Notes: generated by a model from the letters alone, not told the origin. Counted from the first letter of the stretch, positions 7,738 through 16,385 are shown. The stretch is DNA of 27,043 bases from CAXTTV01 sp964247295 (GCA_964247295.1 CAXTTV010000053.1:1-27043); one strand, 5' to 3'. A program made the numbers and translations.

Positions 7738-9153
7738 CTATTGAAGATTTGCTAGCAATACTTCATAGGGATCTAGCAGATAGGCCCGATTATTTACGTA
7801 GACGGTCTGCTGAGTCGCCAGACGACTGACCAGCATGATTCTGGTGGTGGTGGCGATCGCACTTACACTCGTGGAGGAGACGGTAGTCTGGCAGAGGCGT
7901 GCGCCACTTCCAAAATTGTCCTTTAACACCTGAAGGGTTGTTGAGTACAATGTAGGTCGGCCACCTTCGTGATCGGTGACATCGGTCCAGAGCCCCTCAG
8001 GAAATGAATAGCCACTGGCATCCCCCTGCGGTCCCCAGAGCAGGACAACGGTTGCTCGACTTTCTAGAGTCAGGATCGTATCCGAGGCCATCAGAGCATT
8101 ATAGTAGTTCAGGGCGTGATTTGTTTGCACCTTAGAGCCCGCGTACCACTCTGCCCACCAGATGGGGAGCGTCTCACCGCCCTTCTGGCTGCGAATCCAG
8201 TTATCAACATCAGTGAATTTCTGGCCCGCTCCAAAGTCATCGGTGAGCCAGACACCATCAGCATTCGCGGTCGTTCCATCCACGGCGATGAAATCGGCCC
8301 CGTGCTTATGGCTCAACCAGTAGCTAATGACATCTAATGAACGCTGATCCAAAATTCCCCAGCTATACTCTGGTCCCGGATTAGAGAGCCCAAACTTCAG
8401 CCCATAGCTCAGTACATCAATGTACGGCCCCCCTATTTGCGCGTCCGGTCGAACACTTTTTACTGCATCGTAGACCGCATTGTAAAGCGTAGTGTAGCGT
8501 TCGTAATCCCAGCGATTCTGCACAATGCGGCGGGAATCAGATCCCGGTGAGTCGGTCCACATCCCTTTCAGTTCGTTCCAGACCAGAAAGCTTTTCACAT
8601 CAGGATAACGCAGCGCCACTTGCCTGGTGAGTTCGGCAAAATCCTGCACATGCGCGTTGTCCGGAGCCACTTCTAGATTGTTCCAGTCATCCTGGTAACC
8701 GATCGGGTGCATCCAGCCCGGCGCGCAACAAAGCGTTAACACTATTTTAGCATGCGTGGAACGCATAAGCTGCACGCGCTCATCCAAATCTTTCCAATCA
8801 TACTCACCGGGCTTAGGCTCCGGATTTCCCGCTCCCCACCCCATAATATGCTGATTCTGATACACTAATGTGGATTGCATGGTCTGTTTAGCGGAGGTAA
8901 CCCGAAGACCTTCTCCCTGGTCTACATCATGATCTGTATGGGTTGCGCCAGTCTCCAGCTTGCTGGTCATCATCGGATTCCCAACATTTACACGTACCAA
9001 TGCGGTTGGTATCTGCGCTCCTGGTAGCAACTGCTTGCCACCAGGAATGATAAAAGCGAGAAGTAGGCAGATGACCAGAGAGATGAAACGTATGCCCCAA
9101 ATCGCGGTGGCTGTCGGTTTCTCTCCCTCCACCTCTCTACTCTCTTTCCTCAT
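7738..9153 (-). CDS. membrane-anchored or secreted clan GH-A glycoside hydrolase (GH39/PslG-like)
   Basis: The start is ATG 9153 (471 residues), because AGGAG sits 8 nt upstream. A GTG three codons earlier lies too close to that site. Residues ~19-37 form one hydrophobic segment, a signal anchor or signal peptide. The rest reads as a TIM-barrel hydrolase: acid/base candidate Glu194 in VWNELKG (end of strand 4) and nucleophile candidate Glu335 in IWWAEWYAG (strand 7). A short beta domain closes the protein. Clan GH-A retaining enzymes use such a glutamate pair. The start overlaps the end of the GT2 gene by 17 bp, implying translational coupling. In the operon it probably trims or releases the exported glycan; the substrate is unknown. 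Confidence 0.75.
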   Translation of the reverse strand: MRKESREVEGEKPTATAIWGIRFISLVICLLLAFIIPGGKQLLPGAQIPTALVRVNVGNPMMTSKLETGATHTDHDVDQGEGLRVTSAKQTMQSTLVYQNQHIMGWGAGNPEPKPGEYDWKDLDERVQLMRSTHAKIVLTLCCAPGWMHPIGYQDDWNNLEVAPDNAHVQDFAELTRQVALRYPDVKSFLVWNELKGMWTDSPGSDSRRIVQNRWDYERYTTLYNAVYDAVKSVRPDAQIGGPYIDVLSYGLKFGLSNPGPEYSWGILDQRSLDVISYWLSHKHGADFIAVDGTTANADGVWLTDDFGAGQKFTDVDNWIRSQKGGETLPIWWAEWYAGSKVQTNHALNYYNALMASDTILTLESRATVVLLWGPQGDASGYSFPEGLWTDVTDHEGGRPTLYSTTLQVLKDNFGSGARLCQTTVSSTSVSAIATTTRIMLVSRLATQQTVYVNNRAYLLDPYEVLLANLQ

Positions 9154-10519
9154 GATGGACACTCCTGCCGCTGGCTGCTTTATACAGCGGCTTCATCATT
9201 TTACGGCTTTGCAAGTAGGCCAGGGGCCCGTAAAGCATGCCTTTCAACTCCAATTTTGTGAGCTCTTTAGGATAATGCCAGGATTTCTTACTGTTTTTGC
9301 CCGATTGCTGATTGGAGGCATACAGAAAACCTCTCGGGACTTTGAACAGAAAATCCAGGATCAGCTTAGGGTTCTCCATCATACTTTTGGTGAGGTACGC
9401 TGTCAGACCGATCCCATAATTGTAAATCTGCTTGCGCAGCCCCTGATAATCTGTCCGGTGCAGATGGTAGAGCAGAGAGGTGGGTTCATACACAATTTTG
9501 TATCCCTGAGTGATCGCCTTAAGATACACCGCCAAATCTTCACCACAGCGCGAGGGGCCGCTCCCCCCTAGCGCGGGATCAAAGCCACCCACCGAGCGGA
9601 TGAAATCCGGGCGAAATGCCATGCTGGCTCCGGTTCCAAAGATACCTGCGCTATAGGGAAAAACGGGAGATGGTGGCCGATGCCGACCCATATCATAGAC
9701 TTTTCGGACAAAGCCTTTGCAGAACCCCCCGTACTCCTCAAACCAGATCTGTGAGGCCGAGTCTAGACGCATTGGCAGAATTAAACTGGAGACACAGACC
9801 ACTTCACGCCCAAGCGTGAAGGCTTTGATCAGGTCCACCAACCAATAGCGATCCACAATCACATCATCATCGACAAAAACAAAGATCTCCCCTTGCGCTA
9901 TCTCGATTCCCCGGTTGCGTGCCCAGGACGGCCCCTGCCGCATCTCGCGCTCATACACAATATTAGGATACTCGGCCTGAAAATCTTGCACTAACTCTTT
10001 TGTTTGCTCATCGCTCGGAACATTATCAATAATCACAATCTCAAATTGGGGATACTCTACTGCGAGAATCGAGCGCAGACAATCCTCAAACCGATCCACA
10101 CGATCATGCGTGGGGATAATCACACTGACGAATGGAGCTTCCGCGAGAAAGCGCTCACGCTCCTCTAGGCAGACCGGAACTCCCATATATGGCAGACCCA
10201 CCGAGGAGACTTCATTCACCCGAGGCAGACCGTCCTGCTCCAGGTGGCGATTAATCTTTTCCCCCAAAGCCTGCCAGACTATCGGCAGATAGAGATCAGG
10301 CGAGGTTTCAGGACCCGTAAGGGGAAACTCGACCGTCCCCAGGGGATGAGAATGCAGGCGCACTAAACAATAGGCCTTCTCGTAGCTCTGCCCGGTCTTC
10401 TCATCTATAGATGAAAGGCTGGGGAGCAGTTGTCCTAGCTCAATCTCAAGTACCTTTAAAGGCTGGACAGATCCTTCGTGCACGGAGGGAACCGCGCTTC
10501 TCGTTTTTAACGCAACCAT
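9137..10519 (-). CDS. glycosyltransferase family 2 with an extra N-terminal domain
   Basis: This is a 460-residue protein whose ATG 10519 is preceded by AGAGGA 8 nt upstream. Residues ~1-125 form an unassigned N-terminal domain. The GT-A catalytic domain begins at VSVIIPTHDR (131-140), has the metal-binding acidic triplet DDD at 217-219 (FVFVDDDV) and the acceptor-site motif GEDL near 326-329, preceded by SVGGFDPALGG. The C-terminal ~80 residues are basic and may touch the membrane. GT2 enzymes add sugars from nucleotide donors, usually with inversion. It sits 66 bp after the flippase and overlaps the glycoside hydrolase, so the three act together on one surface polysaccharide. Sugar specificity cannot be deduced. 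Confidence 0.88.
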   Translation of the reverse strand: MVALKTRSAVPSVHEGSVQPLKVLEIELGQLLPSLSSIDEKTGQSYEKAYCLVRLHSHPLGTVEFPLTGPETSPDLYLPIVWQALGEKINRHLEQDGLPRVNEVSSVGLPYMGVPVCLEERERFLAEAPFVSVIIPTHDRVDRFEDCLRSILAVEYPQFEIVIIDNVPSDEQTKELVQDFQAEYPNIVYEREMRQGPSWARNRGIEIAQGEIFVFVDDDVIVDRYWLVDLIKAFTLGREVVCVSSLILPMRLDSASQIWFEEYGGFCKGFVRKVYDMGRHRPPSPVFPYSAGIFGTGASMAFRPDFIRSVGGFDPALGGSGPSRCGEDLAVYLKAITQGYKIVYEPTSLLYHLHRTDYQGLRKQIYNYGIGLTAYLTKSMMENPKLILDFLFKVPRGFLYASNQQSGKNSKKSWHYPKELTKLELKGMLYGPLAYLQSRKMMKPLYKAASGRSVHHEERE

Positions 10520-10585
10520 CTCTGTTATCCTCTATTCTTTTCTCTTTAGCGCGTTGCGCGCCAGATATCGCACACGGAGCGAATT

Positions 10586-11935
10586 TTATGAGCGGGCCGA
10601 GATCGCTTCCAATATCTGCGTATCCTGCTCGCTTAATAGATCCCTTTGTTGTTGAAGTAACACCTCTTTATTTGGGCGCGTCGATTGATACACCGTTGGC
10701 AACATACAGAGAGCCTCAACGCTCATTGCCAGCGCCCACCCTAAACACAGCCCATCCAGACCGTTCAGATAAGCTCCCAGGGCCGCCGCTCCCAACTCTA
10801 AAATGCCACCAGGCAGCATTCCCAGCATCGCCTTCGCGATCCGATCCTGAATTCGACAAACCGCGATATAGTGATTTTTGATAATCTGTGGAAACACCGC
10901 CAGCAAGAGCAGCCTCAGGGTCAAAGTAGAATTCTCGGCATAGACTCGACCAAAAAAGCCCAGGACTTGTGGGGCTAACGTATACAGCACCGCCACACAA
11001 ACAAGGCAGGTGCCTGTCCCGATCGCCAGCGTCATACGCGATTTCTGTGCCAGATTATGCGGTTCCGCCGCATTCATAGCGTGCAACACCGTCGAGAGCG
11101 CATATGGGATCAAAAATATGAAGTTTGCCAGCATCCACGAGACATAGAACCAGGCGTTCATACGCGCGGACAACATCGCCGTTACCATCACTGGCAGCAC
11201 CTGGGTCGGTAAGACCAGCGTCATATTTAAGAGGTGGTGAAGCACCGCCGCTCCACCCAAACTTTTCAGAAGCTGCCAGCGTGGCAGCCAGTGCGCGCCA
11301 ACACCGCGCGTCCGCAACAGAAAAAAAGCCAGGACAGCCAGAACCGAGATGAGATTTCCCAGAGCCCACGTTCCATAAACGCTGATCCCGGTCGCTAAAG
11401 AAGCTACAAAGCTAATTCCAAACAGAGCCGCCAGCTTGGCGACCGAGAAAAGAATATTGCGCCAGAGCTGCACCTCTCCCTGCAACAGACCAATCAACGC
11501 CTGATCCAGCACTAAGGTAAGCGCGGTCAGGCTGACACCAGAAGCGAAAATCAATACTGCCCATAAATCTGCTCTTAATGGCTCAAACTGAGATGACAAT
11601 GCAGGCGCGATCAAAGCGAAGGCCGTCCCTACTATCAGACCCGCGAACCCCACAACCAGCAGGGCTGTATTGATTAAGGTTGCCGCCTTTTGGGGCTGAC
11701 GCGGCAGCTCCGTAATCAAAAGCGTACCAAATCCCAGTACACAGAAGGTTCCCAATAACATCATGGCGGAGATACCCGCCGAGGCGATACCCACAACCTC
11801 CGGCACAAAGCGGCGGGCCGCTACCCACCAGAAGGCAAAACCCAGTAACGAAGTCACTAGCGTCGTGCCAATTAGTGAACCGGCGTTTACCAGCATTACC
11901 CGCTGTTTCCGCACATAGTCCAGTATTCCACGCAT
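10586..11935 (-). CDS. polysaccharide/oligosaccharide flippase (MOP superfamily, Wzx-like)
   Basis: A highly hydrophobic protein with about 12-14 membrane-spanning segments and short loops. The N-terminus (NAGSLIGTTLVTSLLGFAFW) matches the start of polysaccharide-transport proteins of the MOP superfamily. These move lipid-linked glycans across the cytoplasmic membrane. The start is placed at ATG 11935 (449 residues) because GGGA lies 6 nt upstream. A GTG at 11980 would add 15 residues and cannot be excluded. The C-terminal ~30 residues are charged and cytoplasmic (QQQRDLLSEQDTQ). It is the first gene of a three-gene operon with the GT2 and the glycoside hydrolase. The AT-rich stretch 11981-12130 upstream should hold the promoter, but no clear -35/-10 pair stands out. 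Confidence 0.85.
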   Translation of the reverse strand: MRGILDYVRKQRVMLVNAGSLIGTTLVTSLLGFAFWWVAARRFVPEVVGIASAGISAMMLLGTFCVLGFGTLLITELPRQPQKAATLINTALLVVGFAGLIVGTAFALIAPALSSQFEPLRADLWAVLIFASGVSLTALTLVLDQALIGLLQGEVQLWRNILFSVAKLAALFGISFVASLATGISVYGTWALGNLISVLAVLAFFLLRTRGVGAHWLPRWQLLKSLGGAAVLHHLLNMTLVLPTQVLPVMVTAMLSARMNAWFYVSWMLANFIFLIPYALSTVLHAMNAAEPHNLAQKSRMTLAIGTGTCLVCVAVLYTLAPQVLGFFGRVYAENSTLTLRLLLLAVFPQIIKNHYIAVCRIQDRIAKAMLGMLPGGILELGAAALGAYLNGLDGLCLGWALAMSVEALCMLPTVYQSTRPNKEVLLQQQRDLLSEQDTQILEAISARS

Positions 11936-12181
11936 TCCTCTTCCCTTTCCACCCATCAAAACCAATAGCATCTTGTCCACTTATGCGCTCTTTATGAACG
12001 CTCAGCATATAAACCAAAATACAGAATTTTTTCCAATCTGTAAATAATTAATTTGGATATTATTTCGACTTTAAGCTACTAGCTGAAAAGTAAGTATTAC
12101 CAAATGAGATAAAAGTTCTAGAATAGAAATACATGAATGTATCAATTTACTTGGGGAACGTTTAATACGATTGCTTGTACA

Positions 12182-12221
12182 AAGAAGTGGAGCCCCAATG
12201 GTTTTCAGGGCTCCACTTCTT
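12182..12221 (-). terminator. hairpin terminator after the large secreted protein gene
   Basis: A perfect 14-bp stem (12182-12195 with 12208-12221) has a 12-nt loop, 34 bp beyond the stop of the 12256-14229 gene. The U-tract is weak on both strands (CTTCTTTG on the minus strand), so strength and direction are inferred mainly from position. Confidence 0.55.
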
Positions 12222-12255
12222 GTGCTACGCTTTTCTTTCAGGTGCGACCAAGACT

Positions 12256-14229
12256 TTATCTGGTGATCCCCACCTCAGTGATACGCGTGTACCAGTTTCC
12301 TAAAGCAACACGGGTCTTGTTACAACTGAATAGTGGCGAGTCGGGGGTATCAGTCTGATACTGCTTCAATGTACAGGACTGACCAATGTACTCGGAAGCG
12401 AGCCAGATGGAGTTCCCAACCGGGACAGCAGCTCCGTAGTCGCCCCATCGGGGACGTGGCGTCCCATTAGGATTGGTGCTAAAGGCTTTATACTCGCTAA
12501 AACCATCCTGAGGTCCTTTACCAGCGGCTGCCATCTGGATCTTGCTTGTGCCATACTCATCAATGAGTACATAGGCGGCACTGGGATAATTGTTCGGGCC
12601 CGACAAAGTAAAGCCCATCGCCCCTTTACCGCTACTGGTAATTCCAAGAGCAGGATAGATGACGCTAGCATTGTGCGCCCCCACATAGCCATTGTTGATA
12701 ACCTTCGCGGTCACTCCAGTAATCTTCGTTGTGGGCTTGACAACAAACCACTCGATCCCAGCCTGGTTCACACCATCAACGGTAAGTGTGGTACCCAGCG
12801 CACCCCAGAGCCGACCATTTACATACGTGACCTGCTGCATCCGGGTATCACTCGTATCCAGAGTACCCTCAACCTCTTGATAGATATCTGGCTTAAGCAA
12901 AACCTGATTAGCACAGGCGGGAACATTCAAACACTCACCCAGAGGATGCTGGCCCGCCTTCTGCAAGGCCTGCGGCGGAATGCTATAAGCATTTATCTGG
13001 TTAGTTGTGTAACTCAAATTAAGATCAGTAGACGCTTTCGTCAGAGAGTCTGTATGGCTGAGCGACCAGACGAGCAGGTCCCGCGAGGCTCCACTGCCAT
13101 TCGCCTCCTGAGCGGCATTAGAACTCAGGAAATACTCCGTTCCCTGCTGCTCGTGAGAGTATTTATCTTCGGGAGAGATTGCGGGCCAGACGGTAAACCC
13201 TGGATTTCCATTGATCAGACCAATTGTATCAATCTGTCCATAAAAGAGGTTCGACGTGCCAGCAGCCAACAATAACTTGGGGAAGGCGTAGATCTGCGCG
13301 GCATGAAAACCACTCCCAAAGAAGGGGTACTCATTGGTTGTGATATAGAAACCTTTGCTATCCGCACCCAGGTGAGGATAGTCACCCAGGCAGGCCCCAC
13401 CATCACATTTGTGGTTTGGAGTGCCCTGTGTACCATCATCCTGCGTTGGTAACCGGTAGATGTTCCACTTGCCCAGTGGGCTGGCTGTCTGACTGACGGC
13501 GATATCAATGTGGTTCACACCAGAAAGTGGTGCGGTTGTACCAACATGCTCAAGTGTGAGCACAATCTGGAACCAACGCTGTGTCGGTTTATCGAAATAA
13601 CAACCGGGATCGGTTGGCTCCGGTCCATAAACCGCAGGCGTACCACGTACGATCGCCGGGGCATACCCATAGAAGGTATTGAGATCTGTGACACCTTTGA
13701 GCGTTTTGCCATCTGTACTGTATACAGCAAGAGCATCATTCACGGACTCCATCACAAAACCGTTGCCAGCGCACAAACCCTGGTCAGGCGGTTCCAACGT
13801 GAACTGGTTTCCATTGTTCGCCAGACGCTGCTGCCGCTCAGTGATCCCGTCGAAGCCTTTTACCAACTGCTTATGCGAAGGCTCTAAAACATTGTCGGCT
13901 CCAGATACACTTTTACTGGCAAAATGGGAGAGGCTGCGATTGGTGATCCGATCCCGAAGAGACTGAGACTCTCCAAACGCGCCGGAAGTTAATCCAGTGA
14001 TGATTGAGTCAATCTCTGGGGTCTGATAACGACCACTTCCTTGAGCTGTTGTAGTAATCTGTGTCGTCCCACCCAGGGTCAGCTTTCCCTGAAAAGGCGT
14101 TGTGGCAGCACGAGCGCTCGCGGAGGCCTGCGCTCTTTGAGGAATAAATACAAAGAAGGAAGCAAGTAATGTCAATGACATTACAAATGTGCTCACACCG
14201 AGCCAGACTGGAAAAGATCTTTTCTGCAT
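12256..14229 (-). CDS. large secreted protein of unknown function
   Basis: This 657-residue protein starts at ATG 14229, 8 nt after AAGGAAG. Residues 1-37 form a classical Sec signal peptide: basic start, hydrophobic core, and an AxA-type site at QASA. The mature part is rich in Gly, Thr, Tyr and Asn, has about ten cysteines (for example GLCAGNGF, PGCYFD, HKCDGGACLGDYPH, GECLNVPACANQ) and repeated short beta-strand patterns. This suggests an extracellular beta-propeller-like protein stabilised by disulfides. No catalytic motif is recognised. Blocks such as DYPHLGADSKGFYITTNEYP suggest a defined family, but I cannot name a function. It is a single-gene unit with a downstream hairpin. Confidence 0.8.
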   Translation of the reverse strand: MQKRSFPVWLGVSTFVMSLTLLASFFVFIPQRAQASASARAATTPFQGKLTLGGTTQITTTAQGSGRYQTPEIDSIITGLTSGAFGESQSLRDRITNRSLSHFASKSVSGADNVLEPSHKQLVKGFDGITERQQRLANNGNQFTLEPPDQGLCAGNGFVMESVNDALAVYSTDGKTLKGVTDLNTFYGYAPAIVRGTPAVYGPEPTDPGCYFDKPTQRWFQIVLTLEHVGTTAPLSGVNHIDIAVSQTASPLGKWNIYRLPTQDDGTQGTPNHKCDGGACLGDYPHLGADSKGFYITTNEYPFFGSGFHAAQIYAFPKLLLAAGTSNLFYGQIDTIGLINGNPGFTVWPAISPEDKYSHEQQGTEYFLSSNAAQEANGSGASRDLLVWSLSHTDSLTKASTDLNLSYTTNQINAYSIPPQALQKAGQHPLGECLNVPACANQVLLKPDIYQEVEGTLDTSDTRMQQVTYVNGRLWGALGTTLTVDGVNQAGIEWFVVKPTTKITGVTAKVINNGYVGAHNASVIYPALGITSSGKGAMGFTLSGPNNYPSAAYVLIDEYGTSKIQMAAAGKGPQDGFSEYKAFSTNPNGTPRPRWGDYGAAVPVGNSIWLASEYIGQSCTLKQYQTDTPDSPLFSCNKTRVALGNWYTRITEVGITR

Positions 14230-14701
14230 ACCTATAACTTCCTTGATTCCTGAAAAAGGTCAACATGGGCACCCAGTGAAGATACAAAGGCGGGCACTAT
14301 CTTTGGCATACATGAGATAAGAGGCAGAGATTGCCAATGCTTTTACTCTTTTTTTCTGGATACCGCCGACCAGATCATTAAATGAATAACAACTATCAAT
14401 AGTAACTCTTCCGCGCAGCAACCACAGAAATTCTTAATAAGAGATTACGGGTCAATCTTTCGAATCGAACAGGGAAAGAAAATGTAGGCACTAAAGAGAT
14501 ATTAGCATATATAGATATTTTAATCAACTTTCTATTGGGAAAAGATTGGTGAAAGCATATGTTCATTCCAAAAATTTTTGGCATTGTAAGCATCGAAAAG
14601 TCTATTAATTGCATCCAAAAGACTTTTATTTTAAATTTTAATGTGATATATGAGAAGAGGCGGTTACACCAATAATTAGATAGCGATGTTTTTTGTTACT
14701 T
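14230..14701. other. AT-rich intergenic region, no gene seen
   Basis: This 472-bp gap is AT-rich with no supported gene. It should contain the promoter of the secreted-protein gene at its left side and the 3' end of the 199-residue-protein transcript at its right side. Two symmetrical elements are visible: a perfect 14-bp palindrome CCAAAAATTTTTGG (14568-14581) and an 8-bp inverted repeat AAAAGTCT/AGACTTTT (14596-14603 with 14620-14627). The latter could be a weak terminator for the minus-strand gene. Confidence 0.5.
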
Positions 14702-15301
14702 TTAGATAGTTCTTTCAAACTTAAATGCATTTATGCTTTCTAGATATTCTTTTCCTACAAGGGCAACAATATAGTAGTTACCCGGTTCGGTAGGAAAATC
14801 AGGTGTTCTCCAAATCCAGCTTACATACATTGTTCCTGCGACTGGCCCCTTAACATTTCCAGCTTGAGAAGATGGAAGAACAAAACAACGATTATTATCT
14901 TTTTTCGAATTTTCAATACAGCTTTTAAATTCTTCCGTTGGTTGGGCCGGATCAGAAAATTTTTCAGTCGTGAGATACCATTTTGTGGGCTGAGGTATCT
15001 GCTGAGTAGCAACTGTAATTCGAGTCCCTATAGGTCCAGGACTCGTTTGTTGACGCGTTACTTGACAAAAATAGAGTAACGATGGCTCAGCTTCGGTAGC
15101 GCCGTCGGTAAAGCAAGCCACAGGAATGGCGATAGAGGGGGCGAACGTTGTGGCTTTTTGCTGGGGACCCAAATTCAAGGTGATCGGTGGTGTATTTGGA
15201 GGTGCAGCCATCGCGATATTCAGGTTACTAGCTGATGGGTGCGGCATCAACTGGATGGTCTGACCGCCAATTTTGGGTTCCGCAAGCTTCACTGTCAGCA
15301 T
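14702..15301 (-). CDS. protein of unknown function downstream of the broken kinase
   Basis: This is a 199-residue protein. ATG 15301 is preceded by AAAGAGG 11-12 nt upstream and lies 24 bp after the kinase stop, so it was probably co-transcribed with the kinase. There is no signal peptide or membrane segment. The first half is rich in Pro, Ala and Thr (for example MAAPPNTPPITLNL). The second half contains five cysteines overall and alternating hydrophobic residues ending in EPGNYYIVALVG, a wording common in Ig-like beta domains. I do not recognise the family. Its position suggests a substrate or effector of the kinase, which is inference only. Confidence 0.6.
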   Translation of the reverse strand: MLTVKLAEPKIGGQTIQLMPHPSASNLNIAMAAPPNTPPITLNLGPQQKATTFAPSIAIPVACFTDGATEAEPSLLYFCQVTRQQTSPGPIGTRITVATQQIPQPTKWYLTTEKFSDPAQPTEEFKSCIENSKKDNNRCFVLPSSQAGNVKGPVAGTMYVSWIWRTPDFPTEPGNYYIVALVGKEYLESINAFKFERTI

Positions 15302-15882
15302 AGACTTCGCTACCTCTTTCAGAGATTAGGCGAACAACTCAACGCTGGCGTACCGCTGATCCGGCTGTTTTTGCAGGGCCTTCAAAATCACTCGCTCTAC
15401 CTCGGAATGAACGGTGGGATTTTTCTGCCGGAGCGGAGGTGGAGGAGTATGTAAATAATCATTAATTATCTGCTCACTGGAACCACTAAAAGGTAATGCT
15501 CCCGTCAACCATTCGTAGGCCACCACTGCCAGACTATATTGATCGCTGGCGGGTAAACACTTCTGAATCGTAAAGCGCTCTAGAGCCATATAGGCAATCG
15601 TTCCGTCCACGACCTGGTTCTCAATAGAGTTTGGTGACTTGTACCAATCTAACTGCATGGCCTTACTGGAACTGGCGATCCCAAAGTCACTGAGCCAGAG
15701 ATCATCCACTCCACCAAGCAAAATGTTCTCCGGCTTTACATCATTGGGGACCACATTATTGGCATGTGCGTATTGTAAGGCGCTGGCAATCTGATCAAGA
15801 TAGGTCACTACTTGATCCGGTGGCACAACCGATTTATGAGGATATCTACGACAAATATTTCCCTTATCCGCATAGGTCATCA

Positions 15883-15891
15883 CAATATATG
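15883..15891. repeat. left copy of the target-site duplication
   Basis: CAATATATG, identical to 16076-16084. The first and last bases may belong to the element's inverted repeat, leaving a minimal 7-bp duplication AATATAT (15884-15890). Confidence 0.85.
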
Positions 15892-16076
15892 ACTCTGTTG
15901 GGAAAGGAAAAAAGGGTTTTGTGCAGAGAAGGTGGTCGAATGGGGGAGGTCGGGTCACGTGCGGACCCGTGGAGACGGAATGCACGCACCTTCGCACAAA
16001 GCGGAAACGTCTGGGACCCGATCTACGGACGATGGCAACGGGTGAGAATACCCTTCCTGACTTTCCCAACGGAGTC
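15891..16076. mobile_element. MITE-like element, 186 bp, inserted in the kinase gene
   Basis: The ends are GACTCTGTTGGGAAAG (15891-15906) and CTTTCCCAACGGAGTC (16061-16076), inverted repeats with 15 of 16 bases matching. The similarity continues imperfectly inward (AAGGGT-TT). The element is flanked by the direct repeat AATATAT, extended to CAATATATG if the outermost G/C pair is counted as target. The target duplication is therefore 7 to 9 bp and the element 184-186 bp. No transposase is encoded. The interior is GC-rich and can fold: CGGGTC/GACCCG (15951-15956 with 15964-15969) and GAAGGTG/CACCTTC (15928-15934 with 15987-15993). It would be mobilised by a related autonomous insertion sequence elsewhere in the genome. 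Confidence 0.85.
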
Positions 16077-16084
16077 AATATATG
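16076..16084. repeat. right copy of the target-site duplication
   Basis: CAATATATG, identical to 15883-15891; the core AATATAT is 16077-16083. Reading the kinase from this copy straight into sequence left of 15884 restores the frame. Confidence 0.85.
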
Positions 16085-16385
16085 GAAGATTTCCACTTAT
16101 CTCTTGCTCCACTCTGCAGTCCAGTACCCGAACAATATGGTTATGAGAAAGACTCGAAATAAATCGAGCTTCATTCAAAAACGTATCACGAGTCTGATCC
16201 GAAGGGTTCAGCGCTTTTGAGATCTTTGCCGCGACCTTACTCTTTAAAAAATTATGCTCACCAAGGTAAACAGAGGCAAAACCACCTGTTCCAAGCTTCT
16301 TTGTCAAACGATAATTACCTAACTGGCGACCAGTATAATCATCCTGCTGCATACAATCTCTTTCGCAGATCAATACACGCCACGC

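Larger units (their letters stand above)
15326..16352 (-). pseudogene. eukaryote-type Ser/Thr protein kinase gene interrupted by a small mobile element
   Basis: Read from ATG 16352, the first 92 codons encode the N-lobe: Gly loop LGTGGFASVYLG (20-31), Lys43 in VAAK, Glu61 in the C helix (NEAR) and HNHIVRVLD. The frame then enters a 193-bp insertion and breaks. The rest (codon GTG at 15883 onward) encodes VMTYADKG, the catalytic-loop region and SDFGIAS in another frame. Deleting 193 bp gives a single 277-residue frame exactly at the junction (NLPYI/VMTYADKG). The rejoined protein is a bare catalytic domain without the membrane and sensor parts usual for this family. Its HRD motif reads PND and its APE reads ALE, so activity was possibly already impaired. 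A promoter with an operator-like palindrome lies at 16386-16427. Confidence 0.9.

Noticed and set aside
8960..9571. 203-codon open frame on the plus strand
   Set aside because: It lies wholly opposite the GT2 and glycoside hydrolase genes, which have clear motifs and ribosome-binding sites; its own translation has no recognisable domain.
11583..12017. 144-codon minus-strand frame starting upstream of the flippase
   Set aside because: It overlaps the flippase in another frame, has no motif, and the flippase frame shows clear membrane segments.
12673..13275. 200-codon open frame on the plus strand
   Set aside because: It is antisense to the secreted-protein gene, which has a signal peptide and consistent composition; the antisense frame has neither a start site nor a motif.
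15891..16076. Group II intron or other self-splicing element interrupting the kinase
   Set aside because: The insert is under 200 bp, has transposon-like inverted ends and a duplicated target, and shows no intron domain V-like hairpin.
15326..16352. Kinase break as a simple sequencing frameshift
   Set aside because: A 193-bp insertion with inverted repeats and identical flanking repeats explains the break exactly; no single-base change would.
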